DNA of 64,000 nt from Falsiruegeria mediterranea M17 (lineage in GTDB: Bacteria > Pseudomonadota > Alphaproteobacteria > Rhodobacterales > Rhodobacteraceae), in the NCBI RefSeq assembly GCF_900302455.1, contig NZ_ONZG01000004.1:62001-126000 (forward strand). The letters are read 5' to 3'. The translations under genes were made by a program, and so were the position numbers. Of the stretch, positions 53,948-64,000 are shown piece by piece (positions within the stretch are counted from its first letter, which is position 1; each line of letters opens with the position of its first letter). Under the pieces are notes generated by a model. That model made no database searches and was not told where the DNA came from. It saw only the letters and a list, made by a program, of their open reading frames with translations.

Positions 53948-55486
53948 ATGGGTATCCAAGCTGCAGAGATTTCTGCAATCCTGAAGGACCAGATCAAGAA
54001 CTTTGGTCAGGACGCAGAAGTGGCCGAAATCGGTCGCGTGCTGAGCGTCGGCGACGGTATCGCCCGCGTGTACGGCCTCGACAACGTTCAGGCTGGTGAA
54101 ATGGTCGAATTCCCCGGCGGCATCATGGGCATGGCGCTGAACCTGGAAAGCGACAACGTTGGTGTGGTTATCTTCGGTTCCGACCGTGACATCAAAGAAG
54201 GCGACACCGTCAAGCGTACCAACTCGATCGTGGACGTGCCGATCGGCACCGGTCTGCTGGGTCGTGTTGTTGACGGCCTGGGCAACCCGCTGGACGGCAA
54301 AGGCCCCATCGAATCCACCGAGCGCGGCGTTGCAGACGTCAAAGCGCCGGGCATCATTCCGCGTAAATCGGTGCACGAGCCGATGGCAACCGGCCTGAAA
54401 TCGGTCGACGCGATGATCCCGATCGGCCGTGGCCAGCGTGAGCTGATCATTGGTGACCGTCAGACCGGTAAAACCGCTGTTGCCCTCGACACCATCCTGA
54501 ACCAGAAGTCGGTCAACGACGCCGCTGGCGATGATGAGAGCAAGAAACTGTACTGCGTGTACGTTGCTGTTGGTCAGAAGCGTTCGACTGTTGCTCAGCT
54601 GGTGAAGAAACTGGAAGAGTCCGGCGCAATCGACTACTCGATCGTTGTTGCTGCGACCGCGTCCGACCCGGCCCCAATGCAGTTCCTGGCGCCTTACGCT
54701 GCGACCGCGATGGCCGAATTCTTCCGTGACAACGGCAAGCACGCCCTGATCATCTATGATGACTTGTCCAAACAGGCCGTTTCGTATCGTCAGATGTCGC
54801 TGCTGCTGCGTCGTCCGCCCGGACGTGAAGCTTATCCTGGCGACGTTTTCTACCTCCACTCGCGCCTGCTGGAGCGTTCGGCCAAGCTGAACGAAGACTT
54901 CGGTGCCGGTTCGCTGACAGCTCTGCCCGTCATCGAAACCCAGGGCGGCGACGTTTCGGCGTTTATTCCGACCAACGTGATCTCGATCACCGACGGCCAG
55001 ATCTTCCTGGAAACCGAACTGTTCTATCAGGGCATCCGTCCTGCTGTGAACACCGGTCTGTCGGTTTCGCGCGTGGGCTCCTCGGCTCAGACCAACTCGA
55101 TGAAGTCGGTTGCGGGTCCGGTTAAACTGGAACTGGCTCAGTACCGCGAAATGGCTGCGTTTGCGCAGTTTGGTTCCGACCTTGACGCCGCAACTCAGCA
55201 GCTACTGAACCGTGGTGCGCGTCTGACCGAGCTGATGAAACAGCCGCAGTATTCGCCGCTGACCAACGCGGAAATCGTTTGCGTCATCTTCGCAGGCACC
55301 AACGGCTACCTCGACAAGATCGAAGTGACCGATGTTGGTCGCTATGAGGCTGGCCTGCTGGCGCACCTGCGCGGCAAGCACGCTGACCTGTTGGAATGGA
55401 TCACCAACGAAGATCCTAAGATCAAGGGTGATGCGTCCGACAAGATCAAGGCTGCGCTGGACGAATACGCCGCAACCTTCGCTTAA
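53948..55486 (+). CDS. atpA: ATP synthase F1 alpha subunit
   Basis: This 512-residue protein has the normal alpha-subunit length and motifs: Walker A GDRQTGKT at residues 169-176, the noncatalytic-site blocks and [25 protein letters not shown]. It alternates with beta in the F1 hexamer and binds regulatory nucleotide. It begins immediately after the atpH stop. Confidence 0.98.
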   Translation: MGIQAAEISAILKDQIKNFGQDAEVAEIGRVLSVGDGIARVYGLDNVQAGEMVEFPGGIMGMALNLESDNVGVVIFGSDRDIKEGDTVKRTNSIVDVPIGTGLLGRVVDGLGNPLDGKGPIESTERGVADVKAPGIIPRKSVHEPMATGLKSVDAMIPIGRGQRELIIGDRQTGKTAVALDTILNQKSVNDAAGDDESKKLYCVYVAVGQKRSTVAQLVKKLEESGAIDYSIVVAATASDPAPMQFLAPYAATAMAEFFRDNGKHALIIYDDLSKQAVSYRQMSLLLRRPPGREAYPGDVFYLHSRLLERSAKLNEDFGAGSLTALPVIETQGGDVSAFIPTNVISITDGQIFLETELFYQGIRPAVNTGLSVSRVGSSAQTNSMKSVAGPVKLELAQYREMAAFAQFGSDLDAATQQLLNRGARLTELMKQPQYSPLTNAEIVCVIFAGTNGYLDKIEVTDVGRYEAGLLAHLRGKHADLLEWITNEDPKIKGDASDKIKAALDEYAATFA

Positions 55487-55498
55487 GGAGACGCGGCA

Positions 55499-57819
<2,321 letters not shown>

Positions 57820-57831
57820 GGAGTATCCCTG

Positions 57832-58236
57832 ATGGCAAACACGATGCAATTCGACCTCGTCAGCCCGGAGCGGAGCCTTGCTTCGCTTCAGGTCAGCGCG
57901 GTCCAGATCCCGGGTGCGGACGGGGACATGACGGCTATGCCCGATCATGCTCCGACCATCACCACCTTGCGCCCTGGTGTGCTCAAGGCTGAAGGTCCCG
58001 AAGGTACCACCGAGTATCTTGTGACCGGCGGCTTTGCCCAGATCAACGGCGACGGTCTGTCGGTTCTGGCTGAAAAGGCCATCCCGGTGGACGAGGTGAC
58101 CCGCACACATCTGGACGAGCTGATCGCAGAGGCCCGTGGCGCCCATGAGGCGGCAGGGGAACACCCCTCGCTTGTCGACGACGCAGCTAAGCTGCTCGCC
58201 GACATGGAGGCCTTGGGCGACCACATGAGCCTGTAA
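57832..58236 (+). CDS. atpC: ATP synthase F1 epsilon subunit
   Basis: This 134-residue protein has the N-terminal beta-sandwich ([32 protein letters not shown]) and a C-terminal helical part. It binds gamma and regulates the direction of the enzyme. It ends the F1 operon. The F0 genes are not in this window, which is the normal alphaproteobacterial split. Confidence 0.95.
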   Translation: MANTMQFDLVSPERSLASLQVSAVQIPGADGDMTAMPDHAPTITTLRPGVLKAEGPEGTTEYLVTGGFAQINGDGLSVLAEKAIPVDEVTRTHLDELIAEARGAHEAAGEHPSLVDDAAKLLADMEALGDHMSL

Positions 58237-58255
58237 GCGCTTGTGAAATGATCAC

Positions 58256-58288
58256 AAAGCCGGCCTTTGAGAGAGGGCCGGTTTTTTT
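58256..58288 (+). terminator. Terminator of the atpHAGDC operon
   Basis: The stem CCGGCC/GGCCGG, extended by A-T pairs on both sides, has a 10-base loop and is followed by a run of seven T. It begins 20 bases after the atpC stop. Confidence 0.85.
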
Positions 58289-58349
58289 GTGCCTTGTTGT
58301 TGCCCATTTTTTTCGGACAATGGCGACAGGCAATTGATTAGACACACGC

Positions 58350-58700
58350 ATGAAGACTTTCAAAACCCATCCCATCGGCATCGCCCAAGGCGACGCGCAG
58401 ATTTTTGCAGATTTTGAAAACGACGGAGAGATGTGGACAGGCTCGGGCACACGAGAGCGCCGACACGCTGTCACCTTTGATCAGCCGTTTCGATCAACGC
58501 CCGCCGTGCAGGTGGGAATATCGCTGTGGGATGTAGACACCTCTGCCGCGGTCCGGGCCGAAGTGGTCGCGGAAAGCATCACACCCGATGGCTTTGACAT
58601 CGTGTTCCGCACTTGGGCCGACAGTCGCGTTGCCCGCGCCCGCGTCGCCTGGATGGCGATCGGGGATGTCACGACGGATGATGACTGGGATGTGCCCTAG
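58350..58700 (+). CDS. H-type lectin-domain protein
   Basis: This 116-residue protein is almost wholly one H-type lectin-like domain. RRHAVTFDQPFRSTPAVQVGISLWDVD and the strand DIVFRTWADSRVARARVAWMAIG match the jelly-roll family (PF09458) first seen in discoidin and snail agglutinins. The family binds N-acetylgalactosamine and related sugars in eukaryotes; bacterial roles are unknown. There is no signal peptide. It lies just after the atp operon terminator, so it has its own promoter. Confidence 0.75.
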   Translation: MKTFKTHPIGIAQGDAQIFADFENDGEMWTGSGTRERRHAVTFDQPFRSTPAVQVGISLWDVDTSAAVRAEVVAESITPDGFDIVFRTWADSRVARARVAWMAIGDVTTDDDWDVP

Positions 58701-59146
58701 TCGAAGTGCAGGCGGGGTGTCCCTTGTTTATATGGGATGAGTGACAGTCTCGTAGACACTGATACTGGTCTGGGATGTGTCGTTCGATCACAACGTTGAA
58801 ACGCGTCGCAGCCATCCCTTGCGGGGGCTTGATATTGAACGTGTGATGCGGCGCGCGATAGTTTTGCACAGGCCTATCCCCACGGACCGAATTCCCTCAA
58901 GATCGACTATTTACTCAAGCAGTTACCTATTCGCATTCCTGCCCTCTGATTGTCGACAAACACTAAGCCCAGAATATGGACGTTGGTGGTCGTCGTAGTT
59001 TCTGTAATTTTACGTTACACTCCTAGGATAATTTTATACTACTTAAGGGTTATTAAGTCTTTTAATAGCGGCGATATTGTATATTTTCAGGTTGTTCGTG
59101 CAGCTCTTGACGAGTTTCCCTTCAGTACAGAAATGAGATCGAATAG
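58701..59146. other. Intergenic region with a sharp rise in A+T before the RTX-glycosidase gene
   Basis: No gene was accepted in these 446 bases. From about 58900 to 59146 the sequence is much richer in A and T than the rest of the window, with stretches such as AATTTTATACTACTTAAGG. This may be the promoter region of the gene at 59147 or mark imported DNA. A 66-residue frame at 58950-59150 (TTG start) is hydrophobic but has no ribosome site and was not called. Confidence 0.4.
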
Positions 59147-62041
59147 ATGACAATCAAAACTTTCGCGTTTAATGCCAATCCGACTGAAACCGCGCCTGTA
59201 ACCAACTCTCACTTTGGCACGAACTTATTGATCCATGCGGATCGTGTGAGCGATACGTCCGATACAGTTTACGAAGATCTGGTGAACGTGGTCCAAAACA
59301 ACATCATCCGATATCCCGGCGGGACAGTGACAGAACAGTTCTTTGATCCGGCGAACCCTGACGCAACGTTGGGCACGGATTATCTGGATTCCAGCAATGA
59401 AAAAGAGCTGACACCGCTGAGCGACGTGATCGCCTACGCCGAAGAAACTGGGGCCGAGCTTGTGATTGTCGTCCCGACATGGCGCTATTTCGATGCGACC
59501 CAGGGTGATAAAATATCTGGTGCCAGCAAACTAGAGATTCGAACTTTTGTTACGGCAGTAATGGAGAATGCCAAGGTTGCCGATGGAACCGTCAAAATTG
59601 CGGGCTTCGAAATCGGCAATGAATGGTATCAGGACAATTTCAATTGGTCCGATATAGATTTTGGCAAGTTGGCTGGCAAGATTGCGCAGGAAATCGAGAG
59701 TGGTATCGACGCGGCGCAGACTTCCGCGGCGCAGGATCCGATGATCTTCATGCAAGCAAGTCAATATGATGAGCGCAATAAGGTTGTCCGCAGTCAATTT
59801 GACGACGATGCCTATGCTGCTGTGGATGGCGTCGTCACGCACTTTTATGCAGTGAATGGCAATGGCAATCCAATGGGGGCTGGCGGCGGATTGCAGAGCC
59901 GGTTGAAAGATATCGAGGAAGCTTGGGGGGACCCTGACACAAGCGAAGACCTTCTCGTGCTAATATCCGAATGGAACGTTGGGGGTGATGGGCCAGGCAA
60001 TACCGCGTTGTCCGGCTTGAAACGCAATGCGCCCCTTATGCGGACCTTTGCCGAGATGATCGAAAATGGAGTGGATCTGGCGACATTTTGGACTGCCGTT
60101 GCTCCAGGACCCGGGGCTGAATCCTTGGCTCGGAAATCTACAGTTCTGGCGGACATGTACAACGGGGCCCATCTAACGCCGACCGGGTACCTATATCGCA
60201 TGCTGTCCGAGAATGTGATCGGCACGAATTTGCAGACCGATATCTCTGACTTCAAACTGAACAATGAAAACAATGCCTACGTCATGGCTTTTGAGGGCGA
60301 TGGTCGCACGGTGCTCTATTTCACCTCAGGCACCGACAGTAATCTGAACATCGATGCTGATCTGACAGGTCTGCTGGACAGCAACTCTCATATTCATGTC
60401 ACCCGCCTGGGCATGGTTGGCACGGACAACACTGCTTATTACGGTGAGGGGGAATTGACGCAATTGAGCGCGGCAGAATTGACCCGAACCGGCGATACGC
60501 TGCGCATAGATCTTGGCGCATATGAGCTGGCTCAAGTCGTGATTACCGATCAATCCACCGGGGCTGGTGTTCATCTTTATGGAGATGATCAGAATGACCA
60601 GAGCGACAGGCTTTATGGCACGATAAATGCCGACACAATCGAGGGGAACGCAGGCAACGACACGCTGATTGGGGAAGCAGGCAACGACTATCTCTCGGGT
60701 GGAGACAACAATGACAGTGTTTCTGGTGGGAGTGGCAACGACACCATATTTACCGGCACCGAAAACAACGATGCCCACTATGGAAGCGATACCGCAGACG
60801 GTGGCAATGGCAATGACAGCATAGTCGGATCGAACGGAACAGATCTGCTCTATGGTGGTTTGGGAAACGACACGTTGAACGGCGGGCAGGATTGGTCCAC
60901 GGCGGATGCCGACACGCTGTATGGTGGAACGGGCGATGATCTGCTGTCTTCGGGCCAAGACATTAAACCGCATACGGACTACCAAGCTGTCGTGGATCGT
61001 TTGTACGGTGAGGCAGGCAACGACACGCTTGTTGGTGGGGGGTGGGGTGACTACCTCTCAGGCGGGCACAACAACGATGAAGTTTCGGGTGGGGCTGGCA
61101 ATGACACCATCTTTACCGGGACCGAGAACAACAGCGGGCATTATGGCAGCGACACGGCCCATGGCGGCAACGGAAGCGACAGTATCATGGGGTCGAACGG
61201 AACCGACCTGCTGAATGGCGGCGACGGTAACGACACGTTGAACGGCGGGCAGGATTGGTCCACGGCAGATGCCGATACGCTTTATGGTGGATCGGGCGAT
61301 GATCTGCTGACATCCGGCCAAGACATTACGGTCCACCAGAACTACCAGGACGTCGTGGATCGGTTGTATGGTGAGGCGGGCAACGACACGCTTGTTGGTG
61401 GGCGAGGGGACGACTACCTCTCAGGTGGGCACAACAACGATGATATTTCGGGTGGGGATGGCGATGACACCATCTTTACCGGCACCGAAAACAACGGCGA
61501 TCATTATGGAAGCGATACGGTTTACGGTGGTATTGGCAACGACAGTATCCTGGGGTCGAACGGAACCGACCTGCTGTATGGCGACGCTGGGAACGACACG
61601 CTGAACGGCGGGCAGGATTGGTCCACGGCAGATGCGGATACGCTTTATGGTGGATCGGGCGATGATCTGCTGACATCTGGCCAAGACATTACACCGCATC
61701 AGAACTACCAGGACGTAGTGGATCATTTGTACGGCGAGGCGGGCAACGACACGCTTGTCGGTGGTCTGGGGGATGACCGGCTGGTTGGCGGCAGTGGGAG
61801 TGATGTCTTTGTATTCGAAAACAACTTTGGTGAAGACACAATCGATGACTTCGACGTTTCACAGGTTGGGGAACAGATAAATCTTGCGAACGTCTCGGGC
61901 ATCACAGACTTTTCGGACTTGTCGAACAATCACCTTAGCCAACTGGGTTCCGATGCGGTTATCACCGTCGGGGCCGACAACACCATAACGCTCACGAATG
62001 TTGTTGTGGGCAGCTTGAGTGTTGACGATTTCGTTTTCTGA
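59147..62041 (+). CDS. Glycosidase-like domain fused to RTX calcium-binding repeats
   Basis: This 964-residue protein has no N-terminal signal peptide. Residues 1 to about 465 look like a clan-A (TIM-barrel) glycosidase with a C-terminal beta domain. Evidence is NNIIRYPGGTVTEQFFDP, IAGFEIGNEWY (Asn-Glu, with Glu159 as possible acid/base) and LVLISEWNVGG (Glu275 as possible nucleophile), as in GH39/GH51-type enzymes. From residue 503 onward come RTX nonapeptides in three 121-residue tandem units. The protein ends with GSDVFVFENNFGEDTIDDFD and a short hydrophobic tail (LSVDDFVF), typical of type I secreted proteins. The polysaccharide target is unknown. Confidence 0.8.
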   Translation: MTIKTFAFNANPTETAPVTNSHFGTNLLIHADRVSDTSDTVYEDLVNVVQNNIIRYPGGTVTEQFFDPANPDATLGTDYLDSSNEKELTPLSDVIAYAEETGAELVIVVPTWRYFDATQGDKISGASKLEIRTFVTAVMENAKVADGTVKIAGFEIGNEWYQDNFNWSDIDFGKLAGKIAQEIESGIDAAQTSAAQDPMIFMQASQYDERNKVVRSQFDDDAYAAVDGVVTHFYAVNGNGNPMGAGGGLQSRLKDIEEAWGDPDTSEDLLVLISEWNVGGDGPGNTALSGLKRNAPLMRTFAEMIENGVDLATFWTAVAPGPGAESLARKSTVLADMYNGAHLTPTGYLYRMLSENVIGTNLQTDISDFKLNNENNAYVMAFEGDGRTVLYFTSGTDSNLNIDADLTGLLDSNSHIHVTRLGMVGTDNTAYYGEGELTQLSAAELTRTGDTLRIDLGAYELAQVVITDQSTGAGVHLYGDDQNDQSDRLYGTINADTIEGNAGNDTLIGEAGNDYLSGGDNNDSVSGGSGNDTIFTGTENNDAHYGSDTADGGNGNDSIVGSNGTDLLYGGLGNDTLNGGQDWSTADADTLYGGTGDDLLSSGQDIKPHTDYQAVVDRLYGEAGNDTLVGGGWGDYLSGGHNNDEVSGGAGNDTIFTGTENNSGHYGSDTAHGGNGSDSIMGSNGTDLLNGGDGNDTLNGGQDWSTADADTLYGGSGDDLLTSGQDITVHQNYQDVVDRLYGEAGNDTLVGGRGDDYLSGGHNNDDISGGDGDDTIFTGTENNGDHYGSDTVYGGIGNDSILGSNGTDLLYGDAGNDTLNGGQDWSTADADTLYGGSGDDLLTSGQDITPHQNYQDVVDHLYGEAGNDTLVGGLGDDRLVGGSGSDVFVFENNFGEDTIDDFDVSQVGEQINLANVSGITDFSDLSNNHLSQLGSDAVITVGADNTITLTNVVVGSLSVDDFVF
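60653..61741 (+). repeat. Three tandem 363-bp coding repeats
   Basis: Units start at 60653, 61016 and 61379, and a partial fourth at 61742, so the period is exactly 363 bases (121 codons). Each begins with a Gly-Asn-Asp-Thr-Leu block and contains FTGTENN, HYGSDT, SNGTDLL, GQDWSTADADTLYGG and SGQDI blocks. Bases are mostly identical between copies, most strikingly around the QDWSTADAD segment. The high identity suggests recent amplification or gene conversion. Confidence 0.85.
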
Positions 62042-62140
62042 TATGCATCAACGCTCCGCGCGCCCAATCGGTGCGCGGAGCGGGGCACAATTTTCTAGGA
62101 GTGAGACGCCGGTTTGATCGTGTCGAAACACCAAAACAAG

Positions 62141-62173
62141 AAAAAGGGCGCCCCTTGAGGCGCCCATTGTTTT
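62141..62173. terminator. Bidirectional terminator between the RTX-glycosidase gene and prs
   Basis: A perfect 7-bp stem GGGCGCC/GGCGCCC with a 6-base loop is flanked by AAAAA on the left and ATTGTTTTT on the right. It can end transcription from both convergent genes. Confidence 0.85.
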
Positions 62174-62192
62174 TCCAGGAATGAGCGGTTGC

Positions 62193-63212
62193 TCAATCCA
62201 TGTGATAGAGCGACTCGTAGATCGGGGTCAGGGTCTTGTCCTCAAACAACGATGAGACCGAAGTGCCGTTCCAGATGTTCAGGATGGCCTGGGTAAAGAT
62301 CGGGGCGGTCGGGACCACGCGGATGTTGGGCGTGTTGAGAATCGCCTCGGTCGGTTGGATCGAATCCGTAATCACCAGCGATTTCATCACCGAATTGGTC
62401 ACACGTTCGACCGCAGGGCCGCTCATGACGCCGTGGCTGATGTAGGAGTGGACCTCTTTCGCGCCGTTGTCCAGGAGCACCTGCGCTGCCTTACAGAGCG
62501 TTCCAGCCGTGTCGCACATGTCGTCGACGATCAGGCAGATCTTGTCGGTGACGTCACCGATGACAGTCATCTCTGCCACTTCGCCCGGTTTTTCGCGACG
62601 CTTGTCCACGATGGACAGGGGGGCATTGATCCGTTTGGCCAACTCACGTGCGCGGGCCACGCCGCCCACGTCAGGCGAAACGACCATCAGTTCGTCCATG
62701 CGGCCCTTGAACTGGTTCTTGACGTCCAGCGCAAAGATCGGGCTGGCGTAAAGGTTGTCCACCGGAATATCGAAGAAACCCTGAATCTGAGCTGCGTGCA
62801 AGTCCATGGTCAAAACCCGCTCAACCCCGGCCTCGACCATCATGTTGGCGACCAGTTTGGCACTGATGGGTGTGCGCGCCTTGGTGCGGCGGTCCTGGCG
62901 GGCATAGCCGAAGTAGGGGATCACGGCGGTGATCCGTTGCGCTGACGAGCGACGCAGCGCGTCGCAGATGATCAGCAGCTCCATCAGGTTGTCGTTGGCC
63001 GGGTTCGAGGTCGGCTGGATGATGAACATATCCTCGCCACGGACGTTCTCGAAGACTTCGACAAAGATCTCGCCGTCGTTGAAACGCTCTACGCGGGCAT
63101 CGACCAAACCTTGGTCGACCCCCCGATAAAGGCTCATGCGGCGTGAAATGGCTTTGGCGAGTGGAAGGTTGGCGTTCCCAGAGATGAGCTTGGGTTCGTT
63201 GAGGGTCGGCAT
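62193..63212 (-). CDS. prs: Ribose-phosphate pyrophosphokinase (PRPP synthetase)
   Basis: This 339-residue protein has all class I PRPP synthetase blocks: [51 protein letters not shown], the cation site [20 protein letters not shown] and the PRPP loop ([17 protein letters not shown]). It makes PRPP for purines, pyrimidines, histidine and NAD. The ATG at 63212 gives the start MPTLNEPKL; the longer frame runs into the promoter region. Confidence 0.97.
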   Translation of the reverse strand: MPTLNEPKLISGNANLPLAKAISRRMSLYRGVDQGLVDARVERFNDGEIFVEVFENVRGEDMFIIQPTSNPANDNLMELLIICDALRRSSAQRITAVIPYFGYARQDRRTKARTPISAKLVANMMVEAGVERVLTMDLHAAQIQGFFDIPVDNLYASPIFALDVKNQFKGRMDELMVVSPDVGGVARARELAKRINAPLSIVDKRREKPGEVAEMTVIGDVTDKICLIVDDMCDTAGTLCKAAQVLLDNGAKEVHSYISHGVMSGPAVERVTNSVMKSLVITDSIQPTEAILNTPNIRVVPTAPIFTQAILNIWNGTSVSSLFEDKTLTPIYESLYHMD

Positions 63213-63319
63213 TGGCTGATATCCCCGGCAGCAATGGCTATGTGACAGATTCGTGATGTTGACACCGCTTAGCATGGGCTTACCGTCCCGCAAAGGTAAC
63301 GCCGCGGAGAAAACGACAG

Positions 63320-63913
63320 ATGGCCCATATCGACTACTATTTTGCGACACTTTCACCCTATGCCTACCTGGCCGGGGACGGACTGGAACAGATTGCGGCC
63401 AAACATGGCGCGTCTATCACGTATAGACCCGTGGATATCATGACGCTGTTCAGCCGCACCGGAGGCACACCGCCCAAGGATCGCCATCCCTCGCGCATCG
63501 AATACCGGGCGCAGGATCTGCTGCGGCGGTCAGCGAACCTGAGAGTGGACTTCAACCTCAAACCCGCCCACTGGCCGACCAATGCGGCGCCGTCGTCTTA
63601 TGCGATCATTGCGGCCGCCAAAGCGGGCGGTGGCGACGTGGGGCAGCTGGTGCGCCTGATCCTTCGGGCCTGTTGGGCCGAAGAGAAGGACATTGCCGAG
63701 GATGTTGTGGTGCGTGAGTGCCTGGCGGCGGCGGGGTTTGATCCGGCCTTGGCCGACAGCGGCATGCTTGTCGGCGCAGAAACATATGCCGCCAACCTCG
63801 AAGAGGCTATTGAGCGCGGTGTCTTTGGCTCGCCCTTCTATGTGACGGAAGACGGGCAACGGTTCTGGGGTCAGGACCGCCTGGCCGATCTGGACGCGCA
63901 TTTGAGTCGCTGA
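63320..63913 (+). CDS. DsbA-family 2-hydroxychromene-2-carboxylate isomerase-like protein
   Basis: This 197-residue kappa-class thioredoxin-fold protein starts [20 protein letters not shown], with Ser12 where the family has its catalytic Ser/Cys. [24 protein letters not shown] and [22 protein letters not shown] are family blocks. Reference members isomerise hydroxychromene carboxylate in naphthalene degradation using glutathione. Here there are no naphthalene genes nearby, so the true substrate may differ. Its stop overlaps the next gene start (TGATG). Confidence 0.9.
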   Translation: MAHIDYYFATLSPYAYLAGDGLEQIAAKHGASITYRPVDIMTLFSRTGGTPPKDRHPSRIEYRAQDLLRRSANLRVDFNLKPAHWPTNAAPSSYAIIAAAKAGGGDVGQLVRLILRACWAEEKDIAEDVVVRECLAAAGFDPALADSGMLVGAETYAANLEEAIERGVFGSPFYVTEDGQRFWGQDRLADLDAHLSR

Positions 63914-64000
63914 TGCGCGACCTGTCGCAACCGATCCACGTGCGCCTGATGGGAGAGGGCGCGCGTGACGTTTTGGCCATTCATTGCACCATCGCGCATT
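63913..64000 (+). CDS. Alpha/beta hydrolase-like gene, N-terminal fragment (3' end outside window)
   Basis: Only the first 29 residues are visible, cut by the window edge. They read [20 protein letters not shown] then LAIHCTIAH, which resembles the first strand and oxyanion loop of alpha/beta hydrolases (xLxxHCxxAH). The start overlaps the isomerase stop by one base, so the two are coupled. The family call rests on very little sequence. Confidence 0.5.
   Translation, partial: MRDLSQPIHVRLMGEGARDVLAIHCTIAH

Noticed and set aside
53249-54859. A 536-residue open frame on the minus strand opposite atpH and atpA
   Set aside because: It is wholly antisense to two unmistakable ATP synthase genes and has no recognisable domain. 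Long antisense frames are common in GC-rich DNA with strong codon bias.
58950-59150. A 66-residue hydrophobic frame before the RTX-glycosidase gene
   Set aside because: The start is TTG with no ribosome site. The frame lies in AT-rich promoter-like sequence and overlaps the next gene start. There is no support beyond hydrophobicity.
60653-61741. The regular repeats as a CRISPR array or satellite
   Set aside because: The period is 363 bases, a multiple of three, with an open frame throughout, and the units encode RTX nonapeptides. There are no short direct repeats with unique spacers.

Overview
The window looks like a chromosomal segment of a Roseobacter-group (Rhodobacteraceae) alphaproteobacterium, probably marine. 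The evidence is GC-rich coding sequence with alphaproteobacterial gene arrangements: an F1-ATPase operon atpHAGDC without F0 genes, a short HisG paired with HisZ next to hisS, DUF2125 and extensin-like proteins, a stand-alone Hint protein, and several RTX-type calcium-binding proteins. No tRNA, rRNA, CRISPR array, phage module or intact insertion sequence was seen.

Layout. 1-2.5 kb: the end of a HlyD-type secretion adaptor, a TauE/SafE permease and two small coupled genes, one Cys-rich. 2.5-11.9 kb (minus strand): a seven-gene cluster xdhA-xdhB-xdhC-ATPase-permease-permease-BMP binding protein, read as uptake plus oxidation of purines. 12-25 kb: dnaE, a secreted DUF3604 protein, slyX, a crotonase, a LysR regulator divergent from an SbtA-like bicarbonate permease, hisS-hisZ-hisG, a cupin and a small DUF1127-like protein. 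25-32 kb: LysR and AraC regulators, a secreted amidohydrolase, a DUF3299 protein, an OprB-like porin and a Hint protein. 32-39 kb: rpsD, a DksA-type zinc-finger protein, an Lrp regulator divergent from a class V aminotransferase, then hisC-tyrA-extensin-like. 39-49 kb: a ChaC-like enzyme, a MotA/ExbB plus coiled-coil OmpA pair, DinB, an M23 peptidase, clpA, gloB and a methyltransferase. 49-53 kb: two tandem membrane-anchored RTX-repeat genes. 53.4-58.2 kb: atpHAGDC. 58.3-64 kb: an H-type lectin-like protein, a 964-residue protein joining a glycosidase-like domain to RTX repeats, prs, a DsbA-like isomerase and the start of an alpha/beta hydrolase.

The most notable region is 49-53 kb. The first RTX gene is interrupted by one in-frame TAA at 50392-50394: both sides stay in frame and both align with the intact paralogue next door. 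A copy of the last ~35 bases of the neighbouring methyltransferase gene lies between the two RTX genes and marks the tandem duplication. The second accessory signal is at 59.1-62.0 kb, where a large secreted-type protein contains three copies of a 363-bp coding repeat in exact register. The third is the MotA/ExbB-like and OmpA-like pair at 39.9-43.5 kb, which resembles an ion-driven envelope motor with no known partner genes beside it.

Assignments come from reading the translated sequence and recognising family motifs. No database search was run, so family names are recognition-level calls and functional links between neighbours are inference.
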